Assembly: GCA_024235735.1 (NCBI GenBank)
Contig: JACKLU010000001.1
Location: 310,001 to 374,000 of the forward strand
Source: Burkholderiales bacterium
GTDB taxonomy: Bacteria; Pseudomonadota; Gammaproteobacteria; Burkholderiales; Nitrosomonadaceae
Reading direction: 5' to 3'
DNA length: 64,000 nucleotides
Shown here: piece by piece, positions 1 through 9,603 of the stretch
How positions within the stretch are numbered: position 1 is the stretch's first letter
Layout of the letters: each line of letters begins with the position of its first letter
Translations under genes and position numbers: made by a program
The notes under the pieces: model-generated
What the model saw: only the letters and a program-made list of their open reading frames with translations
Told to the model about the DNA's origin: nothing
Databases searched by the model: none

Positions 1-2
1 AT

Positions 3-308
3 GTCATGATCAACCAGATCCGGCATGAAAAAAACATGATTGTCTTTCCCGATCAGCTCATCGAACATTGGCCGGTTGCATCCGTTGCCGCGCTCAGCCA
101 CGAACATTTCGACGAAATCCTGGCGCGCAAACCCGAAATCATCCTGCTCGGCACCGGCGCGCAACTTCGTTTTCCCGATTACACCCTGATGGCCAGAATC
201 CTGCAAACAAGAACGGGATTTGAAGTCATGGACACGCAAGCCGCCTGCCGCACCTACAATATTCTGGTGGAAGAAGGCCGTCAGGTGGCCGCGGCGATTA
301 TTTTGTAA
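3..308 (+). CDS. Mth938-like domain protein, C-terminal part
   Basis: The open frame runs in from the left edge, so the first residues are missing; the ATG at 6 is probably internal. The visible 100 residues match my memory of the small Mth938/DUF498 family (about 120 residues): a 'PDQLIEHWPV' stretch, 'ILLGTGAQLRFP' in the middle and 'DTQAACRTYNIL' near the end. The family is widespread in proteobacteria and has no settled biochemical role; eukaryotic relatives (NDUFAF3) help assemble respiratory complex I. About 20-25 residues are likely cut off. No partner gene is visible. The following 420 bases hold two small repeat elements and no gene. Confidence 0.7.
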   Translation, partial: VMINQIRHEKNMIVFPDQLIEHWPVASVAALSHEHFDEILARKPEIILLGTGAQLRFPDYTLMARILQTRTGFEVMDTQAACRTYNILVEEGRQVAAAIIL

Positions 309-337
309 AGCATGCGGAAAGGTTCTTGCAAAATAGG

Positions 338-484
338 GGTAACTATTTTCAGCGCACTTTGTCATTCCGAGCAACGCGAGGAATCCTGGGTTTTGGGCGC
401 ATTAATAAACGCTCAAGATTTCTCGCTGCCGCTCGAAATGACAGCATAATCAAACGCCTTGTCAAATAAGGCTGAATAGTTACC
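338..484. repeat. Small inverted-repeat element, about 147 bp
   Basis: The ends are inverted copies: GGTAACTATTTTCAGC at 338-353 and GCTGAATAGTTACC at 471-484. A second, inner pair is nested inside (GTCATTCCGAGC near 361 and GCTCGAAATGAC near 431). The whole unit could fold into one long hairpin in DNA or RNA. It has no coding capacity. This is the pattern of a MITE or a repeated palindromic element. Only one copy is in the window. Confidence 0.5.
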
Positions 485-512
485 AATAGAGTTACTAACC
501 CATAATTTTTAT

Positions 513-719
513 GGGTGTCTCTAAAAATTCAAAGTTTTAAACAGAAAATAAGCAGAAAATGAGCAACAAAGTGTTGTGACAAAATCTGGATTTTTAGAGA
601 TGTTCTTTATTGACTCTGGATTTCTTGGGACAGGGGTTTGCAAAGGTCTCTGGCGGCATGCACAAATAGAACAATCTGAGCAAGCCCCCATTATATTCAC
701 ATTGCTTTTAGAGATGCCC
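513..719. repeat. MITE-like element next to the 442-residue gene
   Basis: The left end GGGTGTCTCTAAAA (513-526) is matched inversely by TTTTAGAGATGCCC (706-719), 12 of 14 positions. A related third copy lies inside at 592-605. The element carries no credible gene and ends ten bases from the stop codon of the following minus-strand gene. Terminal inverted repeats without a transposase suggest a non-autonomous transposon. I do not see a convincing target duplication. Confidence 0.45.
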
Positions 720-728
720 TTTACTAAC

Positions 729-2057
729 TTACAAAAACACGCCGCCAGTATCGGTAAATATATCGGTTCTGCCGGTTTCGATCAGCTCCAGCATCGATAC
801 CGTGGTGACACCAATCAGTGACGTAATTAAAATATCGTCAAAATCATTTCGCATAATGTCATCAATCAGTCCATCGGTAACCTGATATACGCCCTGTGCC
901 AGTTGGGCGTCATCCCTGTAAACGGGATCTGATGATGGATCGCCAAAAACATCGTTCATCAACGTGGTAAATTCGGAGGTGACGGTATCGTCGGTTGGGT
1001 CGGGATGGGAACCAAGATAGGAAACAATCTGAAAAATCTCCGATTCGTCTATAGCCCGGAATGCATTGATCAACGTGCCGTAAATCAGCGACTCCATCGT
1101 TTCCCGGGTTGCCGGCAGATTCGACAAATGCGCGACACCCAGTTCTTCAGCAGTGAATACGCCGTCCGATGCACCCTGGTAATTGCTGGGATTGAAAACT
1201 GCGGCATAATCGGGCTCATACGCATCGGGCAAAATATTCGCTCGTAATGCATCGGTAGACAAAACCCCTGAATTGGCATTGAACACGATCAAATGACTTA
1301 ACGACGCCAGATTGTCCGGCAACAATTTATGACCGCTAGGAATAATTGGCGGAATGACACCGTTCAACTCATCGGTATTCATGCCAAACGAAGCAAAGAA
1401 GCCGCGAATGACATCGGTAGAAAAACCGCTAATCTCGCTGAGCATGGGTGCCGTCACACCAAATTGTTTCGCCGTGGAAAAGATCACAGTCGGTTGGCTG
1501 GTGTTTGACAGAATAAAATCTTTGGCTTGCTGAACCGTGACACCGTAAGTGGCTAAATGCGTCTGTGCTAATGAGGGCGTAACACCACCCGTGTTATTTG
1601 ATGGGGCAGTGTCAATATCTTCGTAGATGGACAAACTATAGAAAGAAAACGGATCTGTTTCATTGAATTGCCAACCCGGACTTATATAATACGCACCTGT
1701 ATAGGGAGCAACCCAATTCCATATCACATCAGGCTGGCCTATGGCAGAAGAGCTACCGTCATCAGATTCATTGTTATCCAGAATCGCATTGCCTTGACCA
1801 TCATATAGGAATACAACAGGGTCTCCGAAGCTATTCACGAAAATATCATACGTTGCGCCTTCAATCGCGCTGAATCGATAAAGTGCATCGGGAATATCTC
1901 CAAAATTTCCATGCGTGCCTCTGACGACTATAACATTGTTGTCCCACTCAAGCGCAACTGAAGTGCTTTCGTAAGGACTCAGGGACAACATAACCGCCCC
2001 AGCCATCTGCTCAGCAGTCAGATCAGGATAATTATCGAGTGTTTCATAAGTTGCCAA
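729..2057 (-). CDS. Large acidic protein with PPC-like domain, unknown function
   Basis: 442 residues, rich in Asp and Asn and poor in Cys, as expected for an exported protein, but no N-terminal signal peptide is visible. Residues about 60-150 resemble a bacterial pre-peptidase C-terminal (PPC)-like beta-sandwich: a predicted strand with 'GATYDIFVNSFGDPVVFLYD', an acidic loop with consecutive Asp and Ser, then 'APYTGAYYISPG'. Residues 160-442 are alpha-rich and I do not recognise them. The start is TTG at 2055-2057, chosen because AAGGAG lies eight bases upstream. It is the last gene of the minus-strand surface-protein block and lies 121 bases after the giant protease/adhesin. A type I secretion substrate or partner of the giant proteins is a guess. 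Confidence 0.65.
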   Translation of the reverse strand: MATYETLDNYPDLTAEQMAGAVMLSLSPYESTSVALEWDNNVIVVRGTHGNFGDIPDALYRFSAIEGATYDIFVNSFGDPVVFLYDGQGNAILDNNESDDGSSSAIGQPDVIWNWVAPYTGAYYISPGWQFNETDPFSFYSLSIYEDIDTAPSNNTGGVTPSLAQTHLATYGVTVQQAKDFILSNTSQPTVIFSTAKQFGVTAPMLSEISGFSTDVIRGFFASFGMNTDELNGVIPPIIPSGHKLLPDNLASLSHLIVFNANSGVLSTDALRANILPDAYEPDYAAVFNPSNYQGASDGVFTAEELGVAHLSNLPATRETMESLIYGTLINAFRAIDESEIFQIVSYLGSHPDPTDDTVTSEFTTLMNDVFGDPSSDPVYRDDAQLAQGVYQVTDGLIDDIMRNDFDDILITSLIGVTTVSMLELIETGRTDIFTDTGGVFL

Positions 2058-2178
2058 TTTAGTTTCTCCTTAAAAAAACAGATGGTCGTTGTGCACAGTA
2101 AAAAAACCGATTTGCATCAATCAAGCCCCGTTACGTTATTAAACAGCACACGCAACGGGAAACACCAAACAATACCTG

Positions 2179-2835
2179 TTAAGCAGCTGTTCCTACCAGC
2201 GTTATTTCACCGAATTCAAATTCGACGGCATCCACCAAGTATTCACTGGCATTCCAGGCACCGTTACCCAGATTCTGGGGATCGCTCTGATACTGTCCGG
2301 TTGAATCGGACAAACCGCCGAAGATGAAGTCAGTGCCGTTGTAAACACCCGCAGTCAGAACAGCGGCAGAGAAACCGGAACCGTGTTCAAGCGTGATTTG
2401 CTGATCACTGGCAAATGCATCCGCATTGAAAATCAATTCATCAACCACCAGACCGGCATCATCCAGCAATTGCAGCCTGCCCGCATCGAAATGTCCAGTC
2501 GAGCTGTTGCCATCAAGACGGGACAGATCAATGGTGATTTTGGTCGCCGCCTGATCCAGATTGAAACGCAGCGCTTCGGTGCCATCGATTTCCTGACGGA
2601 TCGTGCTGGAAGCTAATGTCTGACCGCTGACGCCCAAATCACCACCGAAAATATCGCCGCCACTGAGTGCACCGGCATTGTTTCCGTGAAATGCCACACT
2701 GCTCCAAGTTTCCGTTGTATTGAGATAATCGGCTTTATGGCTGATCGCAATTTTTGCATGGCTCCAGGCATTTTCCCACGCATTCGGATCGGAGCGGGAA
2801 ACGCGCAACGGCGCATCGCCGATACGAATTATCTC
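2179..2835 (-). repeat. Shared C-terminal module, copy 1
   Basis: This stretch encodes the last ~215 residues of the protease-containing giant. It begins near 'IGDAPLRVSRS' and includes 'GGDIFGGDLGVSG', 'STIRQEIDGTEALRF' and 'LGNGAWNASEYLVDAVE'. The same module ends the other giant protein (9604-10257) with high identity, while most of the rest of the two proteins differs. This suggests a domain that moves or is copied between secreted proteins and probably contains the export signal. Confidence 0.8.
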
Positions 2836-5800
2836 CGCAGGAGTTGGTGCATTCACGGTAACGGCCAGATTACCCGCACTGACATGTGTGCCGTCTTCAT
2901 CGATCAGGTCGACGCTGATGGTATTGCTGCCCGCAGCGGTATAAACATGAGTTACATCTCCGGCAGCGCTGAACGTATTGACAGTGCCATCACCCCAGTT
3001 GACGATATAGCCGATCACCGTGTCATCACCCGGATCGGTGATCGCACCGAGGTTCAGCGTATAGCTGGTACCGGTATTAATTTCGGAAGCGCCTGATATT
3101 GCGATAGTTGGTGCGACATTATTGACCGCCACACTCAGTGTTCCAGCCGTAGTGTGCGTACCGTCTTCATCAACAAGGTCTACACTGATCAGCGGATTAC
3201 TCGCGCCATCGGCAAATATGTGGCTCACATTGCCTGACAGGGCTTGCACCGCTGCCGTAGTCAGCGCGGTGGTCGTTCCATCACCCCAGTTGATGATGTA
3301 GTCCGTTATGGTATCCGTACCGGGATCGATAACAGACCCTGTCAAGGTATAAGCTGAACCTTCATCGACCGATGCATCGCCAATTAACGTAATTACTGGC
3401 GCGACATTATTAACACCCAGCACAAACTGTCGTGTATTCGTATCGCCTGTGGTATCAGTTACAGTGACGCTGACGGTATGCGACGCATCGCCATCGGCAA
3501 AGAAACGACTGATGTCGAAACTGTTGACACCAACAGCGATACTGCCCGCCTCGGCGGCAGAACCGTCACCCCAGTCCACGCTGTACGTCCAGCCGTCTGC
3601 TCCGGCATCCTCACCATCACTGAAAGTGATTGTGCGGGTGAAGAGACTGCCTTCGTTGATAGCTGCGCCAGTAACCGTGCCTTCAATAATACTTAGTGGA
3701 CTCGCTTCATCAACATCAGAAACCATGATCCTTATATCCTGAGTAACCAATTCCTTGCCATCTGACACACCGACCGTAACTTCATAAACATTATCGTTAT
3801 TAAGATCAACAGGTGATTCAAAATCAGGCGCTGTCACAAAACTTAGAACACCATTAGGATCAAGCACAAATCGTCCGGCATCTGCTCCACCTTCAATTGA
3901 AGTGACAAGGGTATCCCCGGCATCCGCATCGTCTGCAGCAAGCTGGCCTACAACCACTATGTTTTCATTTATTGCTGCGCTATCCGGTGAAGAAATAACG
4001 GGAATATCATTGACACCAACGATATTAATGGTAATCGTTGCAATATCACTGCCGCCATTTCCATCCGACACGGTGTAAAAAAAGCTGTCCGTGGCACTAT
4101 CACCAACACCCAACGTTTCAAAAGCACCGTTCGGATCATATTCGAAAGTACCGTCGCCGTTATCGGTGACAAGACCGACTGTGCCTGTTGTATCGACTGA
4201 ATTGATACTCAACACATCGCCGGAATCGATATCTGTATCGTTTAACAGCACATTTGCGGTGATAAATTGCGTGTTTTCATCCGTGACAAAACTTGTCGGA
4301 TCAGGGTTGCCGTCATCAGTGGCTATCGGGTCATCGTTTGTACCCGTGATGGTAATGGTCGCCGTATTACCCACCGAATCCAATCCATCAGTCACGTCAT
4401 AAGTCACAGTCATGTTAAACAAAGAACCTGATGACAGATCATCAAACTGGCCGTCGTCGAGTGTTAACAGACCAAACTCGGCATTGAGTGTACCCGCCAG
4501 TATCCGCCCATCGGCGGTGGTTACAACTACATTTTCAACGCCAAGATCGTCACCATCCAAGTCACTTGCGGTTAAAAGCAAATCAACCTGGCGTCCTGTT
4601 TCATCTTCTCCAAAACCCATCGTTATTGGTGAAGCATTTGGGACTTGGTTCGGCGCCTGAGTCACTGTTACTGTCACAATGGCGGTATCAATACCGCCAT
4701 GGCCATCGTCAACGGTATAGGTGAAGCTATCAATACCGAAGAAATCTGGATTTGGTGTATACCTGACTGTGTTATCCGGATTAATCACGGGTGTTCCGCT
4801 TGTTGCCGCACCAACTGAAACCACTGTCAGGTTATCATTTTCCGGATCACTGTCACCGTTAAGCACGTTAATGATGACCGCATTATCTTCAACAGTTCCA
4901 ACCGCGTCATCAGCCGCAACAGGATCATCATTAACACCTTGCACCGTAATGCTTACAACAGCGGTGTCGCTGCCGCCATTACCATCCGAAACCGTGTAAA
5001 CAAAACTATCCGTGGCACTATCACCAACAGCCAGCGTTTCAAAAGCACCATTTGGATCATAGTTTAAAGTACCGTCGCCGTTATCGGTGACAAGACCGAC
5101 TGTTCCTGTTGTATCGACTGAACTGATACTCAACACATCGCCGGAATCGACATCTGCATCGTTTAACAGCACATTTGCGGTGGTAAATTGCGTGTCTTCG
5201 TCTGTGATAAAGCCTGTCGGGTCAGGCGTGCCATCATCGGTCGCAATGGGATCGGTATTAACTGTGCCCGCCAAAACGCTGATCGTAACAGTAGCCGAAT
5301 CGGTTCCGCCATTAGGATCCTGAATCGTATAACCAAAAAAGTCATCACCCTCAAAGCCGGCAGGTGGCGTATACTCAAGTTCACCTTGTGCATTAAAGTT
5401 AAGCTGTCCAACAGTGTTCAGGGAATCAAGATCAACCACATCCAGATCACCGGCAACAATAGCCACGTCATTGCCAGTCAACTGATCGGCAGTAATCGCA
5501 ATAGTTTGATCGACACCGGTAGTGAAAACATCATCGAAAGCGGTTGGGTCATCCGTTCCCAGAATGGTTACGTCGACCTTGCCAATATCGGTGCCGCCAT
5601 TTCCATCATCGATCGTGTAGGAAAAAGAAGTCACAATACTCTCACCTGCCTGAAGGGCATTGACAGCAGGATCAGGGGTAAAGGTGAAAGTTCCATCGTT
5701 ATTTACAACAACCGAACCCAGCAATCCTTCGGTGTAGAAGGAACGGATACTCAAAGTATCACCAACATCAGGATCGCTGTCATTCGCAAGAAGATCGGCA

Positions 5801-8640
5801 GATGTGAAAAGATGGCTGGCATCTTCATTGACTGTAAAACTGTCATCGGTTGCTGTTGGGTCGAAATTCGTAGGCACCAAGGTTATCGATGTGTTTCCTA
5901 AGTTATTTGCAACTACGTTAAAAGTTGTGTTCTGGGGATCAAAATCACCTTCCAGCGTAATCGTGCCATCAATTATGCCATCCAGATCCTCATCGATATC
6001 CAGGATTGCCGACCCGAACCTTATGGATAAATTTGCCATGCTCAGGATCGAATTCAGGATAAGAATTTGATCACCGGTTAAAAAATCAGTAATGATGTCA
6101 TTGGCCAACTCAAACAATGTTCCTGCAAAAGTATCATTACCTGAACCTCCGGTCATCGTATCAGGGCCAGGACCCGGAATAATGATGTCATTTCCAGCCC
6201 CTCCAAAAAGCACGTCAGGGCCAGGTGTGCCGGTTAGATAATCAGCACCAGGTGTTCCAACTGCGGTAGTGGCTGGGGGGACATTACCGGTGGCATCAAA
6301 TTGTTGCGCGTATGTGCCCGAGAATTTTGCAAGCTGGTATATCTGCCCGGTTTTTAAATTAATTTCAAAAAGGTTTGCACTTTGGTTTTCATCTCCTCCA
6401 GTTGCCAGGAGACGTCCATCAGGTGTAAATGAAATCGATTGTATTTCAAAATTATTTGAGAACGATTTCTCTAATGTAATTGCTCCATCAACTGGGTTAA
6501 CAGTATAGAGCCTCCCCCCACCGTAACTATCAATAAAATCCTGCCATACGAAGACACGCCCATCAGGTGCCGTATCGGCACTGACAATACGTAAATGAGG
6601 GCCGTCAACAGTACCCCCGCCTGTTGTAGATAAATTTCCAAGAAAATTGGTTGTTCCATTGGAAGAAACCGTAAAGAGAACATCTTGCCCTCTATCCGAA
6701 CTGCCTATAAACCATTCGCCAACAGCAAGAAAACCTCCGCCTGACAGTGGCGCAAGCGCATTAATTGCTTTCATAAAACTGACACCAAAGTCTGTTGTCA
6801 GTTGAGTAACTTTTTTTATACTGCCATCTGCCGGATTGAGTTCCAACAAAGCAGGCACATGATCACCACGGAAAATGGGTGGAATACCGATTACATCATT
6901 CTCACCCGCTCCCACTTCAACCAATGTAAATATACGACCATCATCCGTTACAGCAATATTTCTATTTTCAATACCTCTATTAACCGATATCGGTGAGCCT
7001 AAATTATTTCCTTCAATAAGGCCGTCTACACCAAGAAACTGAACACCTCCATTAGCGCTAAAGCCATAGCCCAATTTGGCGTCAACAACTTGAAAGTTTA
7101 TGTAATTTCTATCCGGTGTACCGTTACCATCAAGATCCACCGTTTGAACAGCATTGTTTGGATCAACAATAGCGATTGAGGCCCCTTCCGGTAATCTTGC
7201 TTGAAAAGTAGCCTTAAATTCAGGATCACCATTGACATCAATATTAATCGTATCAAGGGTGGTCGGATCATCATCATTAATTACTGAAATCGCATTCACA
7301 TTAAATGAGCTGATCGTTCCATGCACAAACTCCAATTGGATAACTTCACCGGCCTCAAGCTCTTCAATTTGATCGCCATCAAAGTCCTTAGGCCTCCCGG
7401 AAAAAGTATCTAAACCACCGTTGCCGACACGAATATCCTGGAAAGGGCCACCGGGAATGTTGTTGGGTTTGTCGGAACCGATGAGTTTGTTCCACACTGA
7501 ATCCGGTTGTTTATCTCCTGTATCTTCAATTACTTGCATTGTATGTTGAAAGATATCGATAGAAATTGGAGCAATTAAAGTTGCTTCAAAAGAAGGACTA
7601 TCTTGAATAGTAGTAGCTTGAGTAGCGAGACCAATTGCTCGATATACCGTCTGTGAAATATCAGATGGGCTGATGGCCTGTACAAAAACAGGACTACCAC
7701 TTTGTCCTCCTGAACTATCTAGTGAACCATCAGGCCCATAAGCTGATAGGCCGGTTTTTGCTTCTCTTATATCATTGTTATCACTAAATATAAACCCGCC
7801 AGCAACCTTCTCAACATCGTTGATCTGAGCAGAAGACAGAACCATCTGACCTATGTATTGATTATCCTTGTTAAGTCTATCCGCCGGATACCCTGCAGTA
7901 GTCACAGTAACATTCTTAAGAGGGTGATTCAATTCATCAAAATCAATATATACTTCCAGGCCAAAGACAGTTGCATTTGTTTTAGATGGTAAAGAAACCG
8001 TGGCAAAGTCTTCAGGGATTAACGGATGCATTATGTCTGAAGCAACTGATTTTGTGTTGGCTGTGGAGAGTGCAATTTTGGGATCACCACCAATATCCCG
8101 AAGATTCGCGTTCTCTGCGACAATATCATTGGCAATAAAACCAGTCCCCATCCCTTTCGCTACGACATGTGCATTTGTCGCGATCGTTTTTTCTCCGACA
8201 TAGAATCCGGTGCCAGTATCTCCAGAAGAACCAAAAATAGAGCCAAAAATAGCGTCATAAACGCTAATGATGCGCACGATTCCATCCAAAGGCGCTTGAC
8301 TTGAATCTGTTGGATTGATGATTGTCCGATCAGTAACAACAAAAATGGCTTCTGCTGCTGTTACAACCGAACCATTCTTTACAATTTGATAGGATAATCT
8401 TCCAATATCGCCAGAAAATGAAATTTTTTGGGTGACTGAGTTGACTGAAAATCCGGGAGTACTATTTGTCAAGTCGAGAGTAATAGAATAATTCTTTCCT
8501 AAATATTTATCGTTATAAATCAATCGCGAAATTGGCACTGTCAAAATTGCAGGTGATCCGTTTGGATCGCCATCCGGCCTTCCATCATTGTCCTGAAAGA
8601 AATAATCGTTTACAGCTTTGGGGTTAAAAAAACTAAACAT
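2179..8640 (-). CDS. Giant secreted protein: trypsin-like protease, RTX, cadherin/PKD repeats
   Basis: 2153 residues. Residues about 115-360 look like a trypsin/V8-type serine protease: 'TIATNAHVV' gives His158, 'PEDFATV' gives Asp211 and 'GGQSGSPVF' gives Ser314, a complete catalytic triad. A region with calcium-rich loops follows, then RTX-like nonapeptides at about 797-842 ('GGAGND', 'GGSGND'). After that come many VCBS/cadherin-like modules ('ATDD' starts, 'FTYTVDDGHGG' type) and PKD-like modules ('YSVDWGDGS', 'IINWGDGTT'). The last 215 residues are nearly the same as the end of the next giant protein. There is no Sec signal peptide, so type I secretion through a C-terminal signal is likely (inference); no ABC/MFP/TolC genes are in the window. 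The ATG has AAGGTG seven bases upstream. Adhesion or matrix roles are likely; the protease target is unknown. Confidence 0.85.
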   Translation of the reverse strand: MFSFFNPKAVNDYFFQDNDGRPDGDPNGSPAILTVPISRLIYNDKYLGKNYSITLDLTNSTPGFSVNSVTQKISFSGDIGRLSYQIVKNGSVVTAAEAIFVVTDRTIINPTDSSQAPLDGIVRIISVYDAIFGSIFGSSGDTGTGFYVGEKTIATNAHVVAKGMGTGFIANDIVAENANLRDIGGDPKIALSTANTKSVASDIMHPLIPEDFATVSLPSKTNATVFGLEVYIDFDELNHPLKNVTVTTAGYPADRLNKDNQYIGQMVLSSAQINDVEKVAGGFIFSDNNDIREAKTGLSAYGPDGSLDSSGGQSGSPVFVQAISPSDISQTVYRAIGLATQATTIQDSPSFEATLIAPISIDIFQHTMQVIEDTGDKQPDSVWNKLIGSDKPNNIPGGPFQDIRVGNGGLDTFSGRPKDFDGDQIEELEAGEVIQLEFVHGTISSFNVNAISVINDDDPTTLDTINIDVNGDPEFKATFQARLPEGASIAIVDPNNAVQTVDLDGNGTPDRNYINFQVVDAKLGYGFSANGGVQFLGVDGLIEGNNLGSPISVNRGIENRNIAVTDDGRIFTLVEVGAGENDVIGIPPIFRGDHVPALLELNPADGSIKKVTQLTTDFGVSFMKAINALAPLSGGGFLAVGEWFIGSSDRGQDVLFTVSSNGTTNFLGNLSTTGGGTVDGPHLRIVSADTAPDGRVFVWQDFIDSYGGGRLYTVNPVDGAITLEKSFSNNFEIQSISFTPDGRLLATGGDENQSANLFEINLKTGQIYQLAKFSGTYAQQFDATGNVPPATTAVGTPGADYLTGTPGPDVLFGGAGNDIIIPGPGPDTMTGGSGNDTFAGTLFELANDIITDFLTGDQILILNSILSMANLSIRFGSAILDIDEDLDGIIDGTITLEGDFDPQNTTFNVVANNLGNTSITLVPTNFDPTATDDSFTVNEDASHLFTSADLLANDSDPDVGDTLSIRSFYTEGLLGSVVVNNDGTFTFTPDPAVNALQAGESIVTSFSYTIDDGNGGTDIGKVDVTILGTDDPTAFDDVFTTGVDQTIAITADQLTGNDVAIVAGDLDVVDLDSLNTVGQLNFNAQGELEYTPPAGFEGDDFFGYTIQDPNGGTDSATVTISVLAGTVNTDPIATDDGTPDPTGFITDEDTQFTTANVLLNDADVDSGDVLSISSVDTTGTVGLVTDNGDGTLNYDPNGAFETLAVGDSATDSFVYTVSDGNGGSDTAVVSITVQGVNDDPVAADDAVGTVEDNAVIINVLNGDSDPENDNLTVVSVGAATSGTPVINPDNTVRYTPNPDFFGIDSFTYTVDDGHGGIDTAIVTVTVTQAPNQVPNASPITMGFGEDETGRQVDLLLTASDLDGDDLGVENVVVTTADGRILAGTLNAEFGLLTLDDGQFDDLSSGSLFNMTVTYDVTDGLDSVGNTATITITGTNDDPIATDDGNPDPTSFVTDENTQFITANVLLNDTDIDSGDVLSINSVDTTGTVGLVTDNGDGTFEYDPNGAFETLGVGDSATDSFFYTVSDGNGGSDIATITINIVGVNDIPVISSPDSAAINENIVVVGQLAADDADAGDTLVTSIEGGADAGRFVLDPNGVLSFVTAPDFESPVDLNNDNVYEVTVGVSDGKELVTQDIRIMVSDVDEASPLSIIEGTVTGAAINEGSLFTRTITFSDGEDAGADGWTYSVDWGDGSAAEAGSIAVGVNSFDISRFFADGDASHTVSVTVTDTTGDTNTRQFVLGVNNVAPVITLIGDASVDEGSAYTLTGSVIDPGTDTITDYIINWGDGTTTALTTAAVQALSGNVSHIFADGASNPLISVDLVDEDGTHTTAGTLSVAVNNVAPTIAISGASEINTGTSYTLNLGAITDPGDDTVIGYIVNWGDGTVNTFSAAGDVTHVYTAAGSNTISVDLIDEDGTHVSAGNLAVTVNAPTPAEIIRIGDAPLRVSRSDPNAWENAWSHAKIAISHKADYLNTTETWSSVAFHGNNAGALSGGDIFGGDLGVSGQTLASSTIRQEIDGTEALRFNLDQAATKITIDLSRLDGNSSTGHFDAGRLQLLDDAGLVVDELIFNADAFASDQQITLEHGSGFSAAVLTAGVYNGTDFIFGGLSDSTGQYQSDPQNLGNGAWNASEYLVDAVEFEFGEITLVGTAA

Positions 8641-8878
8641 TAAGTATCACCTTATATCGTCTTACTTTATTATTAGTGCCCCGATCGGGGATCGATTTGA
8701 ATCTTCCTCGCCTTTAGGCTAAAAGCTGAACGGTATATCCCTTGTGCATACGCTACAATTCTTTTTCTATTTGATGTTCAGTCGATCTCAAGTCAGGTAG
8801 AGATCAGCTTAAAAAGGGTGATTCATATTTTTTGAATTAATTAGGCACCAGTGATTCAAGTTACTGCCTGATCCATTA

Positions 8879-9550
8879 TTACGCGATTGGCGGTTTATGC
8901 CAGTCGATCTTTCTTCTTGCCAGACCAGCAAGCCACAACATAGGCAGAATCATCAAGGACAACGTGAAAGGTTCCGGGATACTTATGGTGTCGGCGGTCA
9001 ATTGAAACGACATATTCAGCGTTGCCGAATCAAAATTCCAGGCATCGCCGTCCGCGGCCCGGCTCCAGCCGGTGTTATTGCCTGCTGCGCTTTCCAGCCA
9101 ATACCAGCCCTGATTGCCGTCATTGTTGAAGACAGACAGGTAGTAATCCGTGTTGCCTTGCAGCACTTGATTGACGCCAAGATCGTATTGATAGACAGCG
9201 CCGCCGAACAAGTCAGTCAGGCCGCCGCTGCTATCCCCGTTACCAGAGAAAACCGATTCAAAGAGAAAACTGGATTGCGGATTACCGAAACCGTCATCCG
9301 CAAAAATGCGCACAGTGAGTGATTCCGTAGCCGGTGCGGCCGAATCGTAGCTGCCCCACCAGCTGATTTTGGTCAGTTTCACATCACTGGCGAACTGAAA
9401 ATCGTCGGTGGCAATCTGTACGCCGGACGGTCCGACGCTCAGGCTGCCGTCTCCGTTATCCAGTGGCGCCTGTTCCAGAACAACCGCGCTGGCGGTCAGG
9501 GGAAGTATGATCAGAGATATCAATAGCGTTAGTTTTTGAATGCTGTACAT
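8879..9550 (-). CDS. PEP-CTERM sorting domain protein
   Basis: 223 residues. The N-terminus is a Sec signal peptide (positive start, hydrophobic run, 'LTASA' cleavage region near residue 22). The C-terminus has the tripartite PEP-CTERM signal: 'IPEP' near residue 192, a hydrophobic helix, then 'ARRK'. Such proteins are cut by an exosortase and placed at the cell surface or in exopolysaccharide. The body is a beta-rich domain with many Asp, Gly and Trp, probably sugar or matrix binding, unassigned. The start ATG has AAAGGA eight bases upstream. It lies 53 bases after the giant DUF4347 gene on the same strand and may be co-transcribed with it. No exosortase gene is in the window. Confidence 0.85.
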   Translation of the reverse strand: MYSIQKLTLLISLIILPLTASAVVLEQAPLDNGDGSLSVGPSGVQIATDDFQFASDVKLTKISWWGSYDSAAPATESLTVRIFADDGFGNPQSSFLFESVFSGNGDSSGGLTDLFGGAVYQYDLGVNQVLQGNTDYYLSVFNNDGNQGWYWLESAAGNNTGWSRAADGDAWNFDSATLNMSFQLTADTISIPEPFTLSLMILPMLWLAGLARRKIDWHKPPIA

Positions 9551-9603
9551 TGTTATTGTCCTTTAATTCATGATTTGGATTTATTTCGTTTTTTAACAGG
9601 CTG

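Noticed and set aside
576..821. 81-codon plus-strand frame
   Set aside because: It runs across the MITE-like element and into the opposite strand of the 442-residue gene; no ribosome site or recognisable protein.
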